Shown piece by piece: positions 42,985 to 53,705 of a stretch of 64,000 bases of DNA. Numbering within the stretch: the first letter of the stretch is position 1; each line of letters begins with the position of its first letter. The notes beneath the pieces are model-generated. The model had not been told where the DNA came from, did not search any database, and worked only from the letters and a program-made list of their open reading frames with translations. The DNA comes from Microdochium bolleyi (taxonomy: Eukaryota; Ascomycota; Sordariomycetes; Xylariales; Microdochiaceae): positions 124,001 through 188,000 of the forward strand of contig KQ964248.1 in assembly GCA_001566295.1 (NCBI GenBank), written 5' to 3'. The position numbers were made by a program, and so were the translations under genes.

Positions 42985-44292
42985 TCATATTAGTGCGTTG
43001 AGCGTGCCCCACGCGGCGCACGTGATGGCGTGCTGCTCCTCGTCCGTAAGCGGCAGGGTCGACTCGGTGTCCAGGCGCTCCTTGACACCAGAGAGTTTGA
43101 GGTTTGAGGCCATGGCGCGCGCCGCGACGAGATATTCTGCGCCCGTCGAGATGTTTCCGTGCATGCGCATGGAATTGTAGAGGTAGAATAGGCCGGCCAG
43201 GTTATTTATGCTGTCCTGTGAGTGCTCGACCTCCCAGAGCCTGAGCGCCTCGGCCTCGAACTCGTAGCTTCGCACAAAGGCGTCGGGGTCTAACGAGGAG
43301 TATTTTTGCTGGGATTGTGCGGTCAGATCTCCTGGCTTACATCGACAAGGGTGGGGTATGAGCGTCTGCCTTGACTCACAGAAGCGAACGCCAGCAGCGC
43401 GGTGACGAGGAAGGAGGAGCAGAAACGCAGACGATGCTTGACAAGATCGCCGATGAAGAGCTCGGCGTGGAACATGCCCAGGAACTGGTGGCCTGTTTCC
43501 AGATGCATGGAGATGGCTGATGCGGCATAGAGATTGGTCACGGGGACCGTGGACCAGAAGGAGATGTCGAGGTTTTCGAGGCGGAGGTCGGCGAAGCGAC
43601 CACGCAAGTCTGGGCCGTGCTGCGCGAGCACGCTGGGCACGAAGCTGGACAGCTCCGTGCCTGCTATGGACTGGATTGTCCGGTCGCTACTTGCGTCCGA
43701 GTATTGAGATGGAGGAGGATTGGTCTGGGAATGTTGTATCATGGTTCCGAGCGGGCTCTGGGCCTGGAAGTCGGGGGTGAAGGACTGCTCCGTGCCGTGG
43801 ACTGAGAGTTGCGTCTGGACGATGTTGCCACGCACCAACGGGAGTAGGGAGACCGGGTCCGCGGCTGTGCGCAGTAGGAGCAGGATCTGGCGGCGCGCGT
43901 TGTCCTGCATGTGCGACAGGTGTGAGATGAGCTCTTCGAGATCTCGTGTCCTCCCCCGCAGGGTCTCGACTTCTCGCTTGAGCGCCATGCCCGGGGTTTC
44001 GGTTGTGTCCTTGCTGATGTAGACGCACTCGGTGCCTTTCCGCCGGCAGGGTGTACATTGCGGCCGCTTGCTGTCACACTAGAAGATTGCAGGAGATGTC
44101 AGCGTGGGCGAGGTCGTACAGGCCAAGCCCGGTGGAACGTACTGCCGACTTCTTCTGGCGGCAGGCATTGCACGCGACCCTTGTCGGGCGGCTGCGGCGG
44201 TCGGCCGCCGCAGACTGCTCACCGGAGTCGCCGCCGTCGGTGGAAGGGTCGCCCGGGGCCGGGAGCAGCCTCCGGAGGTGACATGGCTCCAT
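42985..44292 (-). CDS. Short Zn2Cys6 transcription factor
   Basis: Three exons on the minus strand, in phase 0: 44143-44292, 43380-44078 and 42985-43308, 390 residues. Donors are GTACGT and GTGAGT. Cys41, 44, 51, 58, 61 and 68 form the zinc cluster (CNACRQKKSA, then CDSKRPQCTPCRRKGTEC). A leucine-containing coiled coil follows (LKREVETLRGRTRDLEELIS), as in Gal4-type dimerisers. The C-terminal part is shorter than a full fungal_trans domain but keeps helical blocks such as WEVEHSQDSINNLAGLFYLY, as in many fungal C6 factors of about 400-550 residues. The intron sits inside the cluster. It is the second C6 factor within 4 kb; its orientation toward the first places the intergenic tracts between their 3' ends. 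Confidence 0.85.
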
Positions 44293-45678
44293 GGGCTGCC
44301 GGGCTCATGGAGGCAGCGATGGATCGGGTCGGCGGGTGAGTGCTGTGGTGTGGCGCTGTAGCGAGGCGGCGGCCGCAGCCACGCCCGAAAGGCAGCCGGT
44401 CGGGCACGGCGAGGAGAGGGCGAGGGAAGCTGCGGGCCGTGTTAGGGACGGCGACGGCTTGGGAGAGCGGCGGGCCGGGCAAGGGCGGCACGAGAAGCTC
44501 GTCCGGAAGGCGAGTGGGCAGGAGCAACGCGTCGGACAGGAGCCCGCAGCTCGTAGCAATTAAGCGGACGGCATGGCGTTGCCATGATGCCTCCGGCTCG
44601 AGAATGGAGGAAATGGGAGCCGGGCCGACGATTCTGGCGCCCAGCACCCGCCATTGGCCAAGTCTCCGGAGGCATGTCCGGGCAGTCGGCCAATCAGCGC
44701 CGCCTGTCTGCACCCAGCTTGCAGAGCCGCGATTGCGAGCGCAGCAGAAGTACCAAGTAGTGCCGCGAGTCCAGACCCAGGACCAGCGCGTTGTCCCCCG
44801 GCCGCAACAGACGAGGGCCGCCACGCCATTGCGGTCAAACACGGTGAGCCAGGCAAGGTAGGTGCAGGCACACAGGCTGCACCGCATGCTGGGTATAGTT
44901 GCCACTGCTGGACCCCGCATGCAACGGCTGCCAGCATCCAAACCACAGATCTCGATGGAAGTGGGTCCCATATAGATCGTAGATACGCATGCCTGCCATA
45001 TGAGAAGTATCTATCGCCCCTCGCATTGCAGTTGGAGGGCTCCTCCACCAAGAGACCAATCTTTTGGGGGTGAAGCAGGCTCCAGCCACTCACGTCGCGG
45101 CTTGGGACCGCGTTCGCCACGTGTTAGCTACCACATCTCTCAAGTACTCCAAGGTCCTGCTCCGGAAAGGTACCTTTACCGGCTTACATGTGAGCACGCG
45201 GCCGAAGCCGTCCATCATGTGGGCCACACGATCTAGTATATGACATTGTCATCAAGTACGTGGTTGGCAACAATGATATTGGGGGCTTTCCAACCTGCCA
45301 TGCACTAGGGGCTTGTCGCGGTCCAGAGCTCCTTGATCCTCAATACGCCTGAAGCACCCCGACAGAGTATACGGTCGCCTATCTCCGATCTCAAACTTCT
45401 CGCTTACAGCCAATCAATTGCCACAGAAGAGTTCCAGGCCCTTTGTTTTCCTATGTTCCATGCACGCAGTGACCACAGGTTGCGCACACCAGCTGAAAGC
45501 CTTGTTGGACGCCTTGCTCCTCCCTCCATGACCTGCTCCCGCCAATCTGACCTGCTCAAGACACAGCCACGTGATGCGCCGCCTTCTATGCTCAATATCT
45601 CATTATTCCGTTCCGTGTCTCACACCACGTCCTCTCGCCTCTGACCACAATGGACCCTCCATTGTCCACGCCCGCGAC
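44293..45678. other. Intergenic region, no gene seen
   Basis: Shared upstream region of the C6 factor (minus) and the decayed NLR gene (plus). Long minus-strand frames at 44219-45120 look compositionally random. No gene accepted. Confidence 0.45.
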
Positions 45679-47958
45679 ATGCGGCTCCTGACCACCGGCG
45701 CTGACGGCCGCGTCACGATTGCCGGCCCCTATAGGAAGCATGTTCCGCGCTATGCAATCCTCTCGCACAGACGGGACCCAGAAGAAGGTGAGGTCACCCT
45801 CCAGGACCTCCTTGGTGGCAACGCACAAGCAAGACCGGACCTCCGCAAGGTCGAGTTCTGCCGGAAACAAGCACACAGCACACGGTCTTCGTCACTTCTG
45901 GATCGACACCTGCTGCATCGACAAGACGAGCAGCGCCAAGCTAATCGAGGCCATCAGTTGAATGTACCGCTGGTACCAGCGGGCGGATCGCTACTACGTC
46001 TACCTCGAGGATGTGCCCTGTGGGGAGGATACTGGCGCCTGGGAGCCGCTGCTACGCTCGAGCGAGTGGCTGCGACGTGGCTGGACGCTGCAGGAGCTCA
46101 TCGCGCCTGCCTCTGTCGAGTTTTTCGCCCGTGATGGCCTCTTTCTTGGCAACAAGATGAAGCTTGCAGAGCTTATCAGTGAAGTCACATCAATTCCAGA
46201 GGAAAGCTCTGTCGTCGTTCGAGACCAGCGCATACTCCCCCCAAAAAGGCTGGCGATGGGTCCGCACTCGCACAACTACTGTCGAGGAGGACATGGTGTA
46301 TTGCATGCTTGGCCTCCTCGAGGTGAGCATGCCCGTCAAGTACGGTGAAGGCTACAGTGACGCTGTCCTGCGACTCGACGATATTCTTGACCGGAATCAT
46401 GGCACAAAAGTCTCGGGGGGCGTGGTGAGTGCTACGCCATTACTTACAGGCTTATTTCACCAAACCGCATTGTCTAACAACCCAAGGGTCATTTAACGCA
46501 GTCATCATACACGAGAGGCGGCAATGCACGATTGTCGGAAAATGAAACGGGAACCCCGACCTTCTGAAAGAATGCTTGAAGTCACTGTGGTTCTCTCAAT
46601 TCAAGGCGCGATGTGCTGAGATCGACGACCCAGCTGCCTGGCTTCTGAAGCATCCGATGTTTCGCCGTTGGCAACAACATCGAGGAGGAACTAAAGACCA
46701 ACGCGAAGAGCGTCGTTTGCTGTGGCTCAAGTGGAATCTAGGCGTGGGTAAATCGGTGTTACTCAAGAAAGCATATCATGGAACCAAGCATCGGGAAGAC
46801 AAGGCCGGCAATCCGACACTAGCGTTCTTCTTCAACGCCAAGGGATGTGACCTTGAGCATACCTGCCTCGGTCTCTATAGGAGCCTTCTATATCAGCTTA
46901 TACGACAAAACCAACGAGCTCAAACAAAGTTTACTTTGACATTCGCAGAACAGTCATACGAGTGTGGCTTAGTTCGAATCCAGATCGAAACTCCTGGAAC
47001 GTCCAGGAACTCAAGCAGTCCTTCAAGAGCATTCTCAAAAGCCTACCCAAGCACATTCGCGTCACGGTATTCATCGATGCACTCGACGAATGCTGTCGGG
47101 ACGAGCAACGGGTGGAAGCAATATTCTGGCGCTCACTTGCCGGCAGCGAGCCCCGACTTCGTGTCTTCATATCCTGCCGCCACTGCCCGAGCTTAGTAGA
47201 AGGCAAAGGTCTTCACTTCAATGTTGAGGACTGCAACGAAAAAGACATCAAGAGATATGTTGACTCCACGCTATCAATGCATTTGGGCGATGCGGTTGCG
47301 TCGTGGACTGCTATAAGAGAGACACTGCTTTTTTAGAGCAGATGAGATTTTCCTCTGGGTAGCCCTTGTCCTTGGCGACCTGCTGGAGAGACACGACGAA
47401 GGCTCAAACACGAACCTTCTCTTGAGGAGGCTCAATGGGGTGCCTAGTATATTGTCGTCCATGTTCGAAAACATGCTCTGCGATTTATCTTCCGACGATC
47501 ACAAGCTTTCATCCGCGGTATTTCGTTGGGCCACGCTGACCGTGAAGCCCCTGCGAGTTGTTGAGTGGCATCACATCCTAGCACTCGCACATCAGCTACC
47601 AATGAGCTCCCTGTGCAAGTGGTGCGCTTCAACTACTACACACAGGATGACGGTCAACTTGAATAAAGGATACGTAAGCTAACGAAGGGGCCTCGTCACG
47701 ATCAAAAGCGTTGACCCTGCGGTTGTCGACCACGCCGAGGAAACAATGACAACTCGTGCAGGCGCAGGATCTCTCGAAGCTGACATTGGTAGCACCCGAT
47801 TTTTGAGTGTGATCCACGAAACAGTCCGGGGAACACAGTTCGCTTCAAGGGCATTCAGCATCATTCAATCCACTGGGCTGGGTCCAATACACCTGTGGAT
47901 ACTGAAAGACTGCCTGGACTATATCAACATCCCTGATTATGCAGCAGAACAAGGATAG
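45679..47958 (+). pseudogene. Decayed HET-NACHT (NLR-type) incompatibility gene
   Basis: Domain order is still legible but spread over several frames. An N-terminal HET domain opens MRLLTTGADGRV, with RYAILSHR, HFWIDTCCIDKTSSAKLIEA, MYRWYQRADRYYVYLEDVP, RGWTLQELIAPASVEFF and VEEDMVYCMLGLLEVSMP. A NACHT module follows: WLLKHPMFRRWQQ, Walker A region WNLGVGKSVLLK, and Walker B TVFIDALDEC, then the helical region after it. Disablements seen: a 1-nt frameshift near 45877, a TGA at 45959-45961 just before MYRWY, a frameshift near 46200, one near 46955, and one at a T run near 47333. A spliceable intron (GTGAGT about 46425) remains. No WD or ankyrin repeats are seen at the C-terminus. Intact members of this class (as in HET-E/HET-D) trigger death on non-self fusion; this copy should be inactive. 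Confidence 0.85.
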
Positions 47959-48913
47959 GTGCCATGTCTATCAATGGCATAATGTTGTATGCTTAAACCA
48001 CTATATCTTCTCCGAGAATTGGTGGGACGGCTCCGCGGTCCTGCGTTCTCCTGCACTCACATGGGTAATGACATCCAAGAAGCAACACGTGTGCGAGTCG
48101 TCACGCCATGATGCCCGGAGGCGCCTGTTGCCGCATTGCGCGTGACACTAAGGATGTACTGGAACTTCAATCATTTTCGGGCACCACCATGGCCTCACAA
48201 GTTTCTCATAGTCTGGCCGGCATCATGGACAGTCATGTATGTGTGTCCGGCAGACAAAGAGCGTGACCGAGTATTAGCAACCAGAGACGCTGCCTCGCTG
48301 CGACAGGATGCTGTTGCTGGCACTGTGCTTCCTGCCTGCCGTCGTTCCTTCCCGGCGAAAGTGCAAGCAGTCTGGAGTGCTTGCTCCTAGTCTTGAAACG
48401 GAGGCGGCTGTTGCGTGCCTTGCCTGATGCCTGGTGCGGCACCAGCGTGCAAACACCCGCGCTTTCTTGACCCTCTCTCTTGGTCACTGGCCAGCACCAC
48501 ACAGCTTTTGTCGCACGAGCACTCCAACTCTCCTCCACCACTTCTTTTCATCGGATCGATCATTTCTAACAGGCGTTCCTCAGATCCCTCGCTGGCCAAA
48601 CACAGAGACACCACCGTCCATTGAGGATTCATCACTATCCTCTTGAGCCCATAGCACTTCTGCCACCAAAGTCGACACAGGCAGAAGCACATCCACAGAC
48701 GGTCAAGTTCCCCTCCAAATCCGGACGACTCGTGTCGTCTGCCACCAAATATCGCCGTCAAACAGGGCAGTAGCCATCAGCGGGCGGCAGACTGAGGCAA
48801 AATATCAACTCACGGCAGCCTCACCCTGCCATCAAATCACGACGACCCTCGGGGCTCCCGGGTGAATCTACGTACGATATTGAACCTTGACAAGTCTGAC
48901 ACTACACTTCGGC
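47959..48913. other. Intergenic region, no gene seen
   Basis: 3' flank of the decayed NLR gene and pyrimidine-rich leader of the 2EXR gene. No gene recognised. Confidence 0.5.
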
Positions 48914-50326
48914 ATGGCCGTGACTACTTTCCACCCGTTCCCGCGCTTGCCGCCTGAGCTGCGGCAGATGATCTACGCCGCGTCAATCCAGCCCCGTGTT
49001 GTCCATGTCCAGGAGCGCCATGAGTGCCGGGCGAGCTTCTTGGAGCGGTTTCGCACTTCGGTCCTTCCAGCCACGTTTCAGCTTGACGATGGTATCGGCT
49101 TTTTCGCGCCCGTCTGGCCGTTCACCATGGATGCGGAAATGGAATCTACTACCGTGCAGACCACACTGGACATGTACGGGTTCAGGACAACACGGACGCT
49201 CGAACGCCCAGAGCCCATCGACGAGACAGCACCCGAGGTCACCCTCGGTTGGCTGCTGGACAAGCCACACATCGCATGGGAGTTCATGCGGGAATCATCG
49301 CTCTTGAGCCGCGCTCCAATTCCGGTGCTGCTCCATGTCTGCAGAGAAACACGGGCCGCTTTACGAACACTCGGCTACCATCTCGCCTTCGCCACAAGGT
49401 CATCTGAGGGCATGACCTGGTTTCACTACGATTTTGACACCCTCTACTTGAAGCCCACCGCACCAGGCTCCCGTCCCTCCGTAATGAGTGGCCACTCATG
49501 GGATATCGGCCAGTTCATGCCTGAAGACCTCCTCCGTGTCAAGAGGCTTGCACTTTCTGGTGCGGAAACGATGCCTTTCCTTCCTGAAGAAGCCTTGTAC
49601 ACATTCACAATGTTTGTTTGTATGTTCGGAGTTCTCGAGGAGCTCCACATACTTGAGTGGAAGCCGGAAAGCTTTGCTGGGGGTAGTCCCAGTCCCTTCG
49701 ACCCTACAAACCGATGCTGTTGTCACCATGATCACGATCTGAGCATGGAATTCTACCAAGAACATGGAACATGCCATGATCTGGACATCGACGGAGACAG
49801 AGATACAAAAACGGACGACGAAGACTCCCAGTTGGACGATGATGATTACCTCCATTGTGACGTGATGCCAGACAGAGGCTGGTGGTTCGGTGGTGGCAGC
49901 AATACCCCCTCTGCTGTGTACACACGAGAGCCGTGGCACATGATTCCTTGCACAGAGGATGACACCCAGATTGAGGACTACTGCGGCAAGTACAGTGTGG
50001 CCTGGGACTTAAGGGCGAGGGTCGTAGCCGATATGTCGCCATCCGGACCGGGTCCATTATTTGAATACATGGAGGATCATTGCGATGACCCGTACAACGT
50101 GGCTGTGACCAACAGGTTACACGGAATGATCAAGAGCCTATGCGGACTCGCTCCCAGAGTCAGGATCTCGCACATTGTGCCAAATCACGCGCTGGAAGGA
50201 CTCGGGAACCTACGAAGGCTTGTGCTACGGGACCTTTTCGTCGAAGCGAATGGATATTCAGATTGTGAAGGATTGTCAGATATTGAAGAGTCCGGCCTTG
50301 ATGCCATGCAGACTGATCAAGATTGA
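48914..50326 (+). CDS. 2EXR-domain protein, paralogue B
   Basis: Intronless, 470 residues from ATG 48914. An ATG at 48887 would add nine residues; 48914 is preferred because the product then starts MAVTTFHPFPRLPPELRQMI, aligned to paralogue A at 14731. Matching blocks include WLLDKPHIAWEFMRESSLLS, GYHLAFATRSS, WFHYDFDTLYLK, and IGQFMPEDLLRVKRLALSG. An acidic low-complexity segment (DIDGDRDTKTDDEDSQLDDD) again separates the conserved half from a variable C-terminal half. Family role unknown. Two members 34 kb apart in opposite-flank contexts suggest dispersed duplication. Confidence 0.88.
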   Translation: MAVTTFHPFPRLPPELRQMIYAASIQPRVVHVQERHECRASFLERFRTSVLPATFQLDDGIGFFAPVWPFTMDAEMESTTVQTTLDMYGFRTTRTLERPEPIDETAPEVTLGWLLDKPHIAWEFMRESSLLSRAPIPVLLHVCRETRAALRTLGYHLAFATRSSEGMTWFHYDFDTLYLKPTAPGSRPSVMSGHSWDIGQFMPEDLLRVKRLALSGAETMPFLPEEALYTFTMFVCMFGVLEELHILEWKPESFAGGSPSPFDPTNRCCCHHDHDLSMEFYQEHGTCHDLDIDGDRDTKTDDEDSQLDDDDYLHCDVMPDRGWWFGGGSNTPSAVYTREPWHMIPCTEDDTQIEDYCGKYSVAWDLRARVVADMSPSGPGPLFEYMEDHCDDPYNVAVTNRLHGMIKSLCGLAPRVRISHIVPNHALEGLGNLRRLVLRDLFVEANGYSDCEGLSDIEESGLDAMQTDQD

Positions 50327-50789
50327 GGCCATAGCATGTGCCGAGGCTCGGAACGCAACCATCAGAGCTCAGAGGAGATTTGGGCGACTGCCCATATAGC
50401 GGCTCTGTCTAGATTTCACCTGTACTGCAACGATGATGTTCCAGAAGCCAGACTTCATCGAGAAGATCCAAGATTGCTGAAGAAACCAACTCCATCCTCA
50501 AATCATTCTAGATATGATCTACGTGCCGGATCATGTCAGTATCACCAGATCTCAAACATTGCATCCAAGGTTGCTTAGAAGAATTGGCGCAATGTACTGC
50601 AAAAGTCTCGTTGAGCGGCTACACAGATAGCTGCGCCAACTACTTCTTAACGCGATGTGAACAAGTATGTACTAAGAGAAACGCCCATGAAAAGTATCTA
50701 AGCTCGCGGAAGCCCACCCAGCACGACAAGCTCTCAATAAAATAACATCCCTCGACAAGATGGCATCACAGCTCTCCGTGGCTAGTGCG
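50327..50789. other. Convergent 3' intergenic region
   Basis: AT-richer 3' flanks of the 2EXR and Rvs161 genes. No gene seen. Confidence 0.5.
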
Positions 50790-51741
50790 CTAGACCGTCC
50801 CGCTGATGCTGAGCTCCCTGATCTCCTGCAGCACCTGCTCGACCCTCTGGTCGAGCTGGCCCTGGGCGTACTGCTCCCTCGTGTCGGCGTCGAGGTACTG
50901 CTGGACCTGCGCCATGCGGCTGTAGGCCTCGGCGCAGAAGCGCAGCTGGATCTTGACGAGGGCCTCGAAGCTCGGGTCCAGGTACGGTACGCGCAGGTCG
51001 ATGAGCTGGGGCAGCTCGGTGCTGAGCTGCTCGTTGAGCTGCTCGTACTGCTGCCGCGCCATGTCCATCTCCTTCTCGGCACGGGGCAGCTTGGTCACGT
51101 CCTTGTCGGGCTTCTCGGCGAGCTTCTTGACCTTGGCGCGCAGCGCGTCGTAGTCGAGCATCTTGTGGCCGCGTTTTTTGATGCCTGTTTGTTTTGATTG
51201 CCTTTGGTTAGCGCTGACACTCATGGATTGGGGAACTGGTGGCCGGTGGTCCTGGTTCACATACATTCGTTTACGTCAGGGAAGTACGCGCAGAACCTCG
51301 TGATGGGATCTAATACTGTCGTCCGATAGGGCCCGTCCAGCGCCTTGACGGTCTCGGCGTCGAGATCCTCGACTGCTTGCTTGTAGCTCCTGCTCACACC
51401 GTCGCGCGCGCCCGAGTCGCCGTAGAACGCGTCGATTGTCTCGGCAATGCGCATTTGTGAGGCGGTCATGGCTGCATGTCGTGTGTCAGTCTTTCTGTTC
51501 GGAGGGAGGGCGCAGATGCAGCCCGCGCACGGGTACGGGCGGAGCATGTGTACGTACCTCGCAGTGAGTCGAGATAGCCCCTGGCCTCTTTCTGTAACCT
51601 GTTTGACGCGGCCTCCATTGTGCGGAAGCGGCGCTCCTCGACCTCGTAGTCGCGGTCGTTTGTCTTCTCGACATGGCCCGTCTTCATCATGACCTGCGTC
51701 GTCGCGCGGTTGACATTCTTCTTGAAGCCGGCCCACGACAT
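50790..51741 (-). CDS. RVS161: BAR-domain endocytic protein Rvs161/Hob3
   Basis: Three exons on the minus strand: 51558-51741, 51265-51471 and 50790-51184, 261 residues (donors GTACGT and GTATGT). The product starts MSWAGFKKNVNRATTQVMMK, with ERRFRTMEAASNRLQKEA, TIDAFYGDSGARDGVSRSYK, FCAYFPDVNECIKKRGHKM, IDLRVPYLDPSFEALVKIQL and the C-terminal EIRELSISGTV. These blocks, the length and the absence of an SH3 domain identify the N-BAR amphiphysin subunit that pairs with Rvs167 at endocytic actin patches. The gene is complete, and high conservation makes it the surest annotation in this part of the window. Confidence 0.96.
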
Positions 51742-52452
51742 GGCGACGGTTGTGTGCGGCGGCGTCTACGGGAGATGGTTTCTATATGAGGCACACGGTG
51801 GGTGCAGCCCTCGGCGGGATGAGCGTCTTATTTGGAGGCCCGAGTTGCCTTCAGAGCTCGCGCGTAGCGTGGATGATTGGTGATGGCGGGGTCGGAACAA
51901 CGAGAGGTGTCGTCGTGGGAGAGTGCGGTCGGCCGGTTGATTGGGCTGGTATACGGATGTAATGCTGCTGAAGTTGCTGCCGGAGTCGATGCAGGACAAT
52001 GGGTATCGTGAATGTTTGCGTGGATGCGGGTGCGATGCTTGGTTTGGTTTGGGCTGGCAGAGGCATGACGAGGACGGGCGGTGGCTTAGCGGCGCCAGCG
52101 GCACCCAGGATCCGGCCGTGGCAGGCGGCCGCCCGGGCACTTGGCGATGGCCAGTGGGGATCGACGTCACCCTTCACAGGCCTGGACGGAGCACGGATTC
52201 GTGAAGGCACCCGCTGCGCCTCACGGCTTAGCTCAGCCGCCCCGCCCCGCGCCACGATCTACGAGCCACGAGCCACGCCTTCCACACAGGCTTCCACTGA
52301 GGTTCCTGTTCCTGAACCCGCTCGAAGTGGCAGGGTGCCTGCAGCCCGCCTTGCGCAGATCTCAAATACATAGCGTCAAAGCTCGAGATCTGCGAGTTTC
52401 GAAGCTTCAATATCGTCGCATCCAGGAATCCCCCGGCTTCTGCACCGCTGCC
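51742..52452. other. Divergent promoter region, open in one frame into the PTH gene
   Basis: Shared upstream region of rvs161 (minus) and the peptidyl-tRNA hydrolase gene (plus). From ATG 52147 the frame is open into the PTH coding sequence; see the findings. Confidence 0.5.
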
Positions 52453-53091
52453 ATGGCTGCCTTCAACCCCCGCTTCCTCGTGGTCAGCATAGGCAACATG
52501 GAGCCCTACAGCAAGTCCTTGCATTCTGCCGGCCACTTCGCCCTCGAGTCCTTACAACGGGCCCTCGGCCCAACCCAGCCGCCTCTCCAGCGGACCTCGG
52601 AGCACCGCTACCGGCAGTCCCGCGGCTTCCCCTACGCCCTCATGATGTCGCCCAAGTCTATGAACATCTCTGGGAAATGGGTCAAGGCGGTCTACAAAGA
52701 GTACCTCGCCGAGCACAACCTCAAGCCCACCGATCTCGCCCTCGTCGTCCTCCACGACGAGCTCGAGGAGGCCTTTGGCGTCGTCAAGGTCCGCAAGTGG
52801 CAGGCCTCCCATCGCGGCCACAACGGCATCAAGAGCATCCTGAGCACCCTTAAGCCGCTCAGCTCCAGCCCGAGCCAAGGCCTGAACCGCTGGCACCGCA
52901 TCTCGGTCGGCATAGACCGGCCCCTGAGCAGAGACCCGCATGCTGTTGCCGACTATGTCCTCGGCAACCTTGACTCCCAGCAGCTGGGCATCATCGACAG
53001 GGACGTCGGTCCCCGCGTGCTTGAGTGCCTCGAGGGCATCAGGGCTGACTGGATCAAAAGCCACGCCCAATCCGCCCAGGACAAGGCCTAG
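52453..53091 (+). CDS. PTH1: Peptidyl-tRNA hydrolase, Pth1 family
   Basis: Intronless, 212 residues from ATG 52453. Key positions of the bacterial-type Pth fold are present: N15 in VSIGN, the catalytic His24 in SLHSAGH, N71 in MNISG, D102 in VLHDELEE, and H123-N124 in RGHNGIKSIL. The enzyme releases nascent peptides from stalled peptidyl-tRNA, and in fungi acts chiefly for mitochondrial translation. The frame stays open upstream to ATG 52147 with a basic, Pro- and Arg-rich 102-residue extension. That could be a mitochondrial presequence or simply untranslated leader; the short form is chosen because it starts at the conserved N-terminus. Confidence 0.92.
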   Translation: MAAFNPRFLVVSIGNMEPYSKSLHSAGHFALESLQRALGPTQPPLQRTSEHRYRQSRGFPYALMMSPKSMNISGKWVKAVYKEYLAEHNLKPTDLALVVLHDELEEAFGVVKVRKWQASHRGHNGIKSILSTLKPLSSSPSQGLNRWHRISVGIDRPLSRDPHAVADYVLGNLDSQQLGIIDRDVGPRVLECLEGIRADWIKSHAQSAQDKA

Positions 53092-53705
53092 TGGCCTGCA
53101 ACGTACTATGTACACGACACATCCTTCATCCACTCGGCCACCATACCGTGGCGGCAGTCTTGAAATCTGAGATACATTTCGACAATTAAATGACACTTCA
53201 GACCCACATGGCATGCGGGATGTGGTGTCAAGGTTTTGTCGATGGTGTTCCCGACGTCGGGTCTTGTTCCCCACATTTCACCCGACTCACATCACACCCG
53301 AGCAGCTGGACAGAAGAGATGGACAAGCGACACCACCGCTTTGGTGGAGACACCAGCCTTTCTGACAGTGCTGTTTCACGACCTCCTTCGTCCACATATC
53401 TGGTTGTCAAAAAATCCATTTTCGCAACACAACAAGCCGCCGCTTCTCGGCCACGACAATTGCCTCTTACAGCAACCGCATCCGCACAAGTGGTCCATCA
53501 TGACACACAGGGCGCATGTCAAACGTGCATGTGAGCGACAGCTCCTACTCACGGCCCATTTGTGACCCGATGTCGGTGGCGAACTCGGGTTTTTCCTCAT
53601 GGCGTGTAACATTGCCGCCAAGTAAATATAAGGCCTCGGTGTCTTCTTCGGCAGTGGTATGTCACGATCACATCTTCAAGACCATCACCCCAGTCCGTCA
53701 CAGGC
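53092..53705. other. Intergenic region, no gene seen
   Basis: 3' flank of PTH and promoter and leader of the MCT-type transporter gene. No gene recognised. Confidence 0.5.

Noticed and set aside
44219..44971. 250-codon minus-strand frame
   Set aside because: Cys/Trp/Arg-rich random composition; overlaps the C6 factor's 5' end in another frame.
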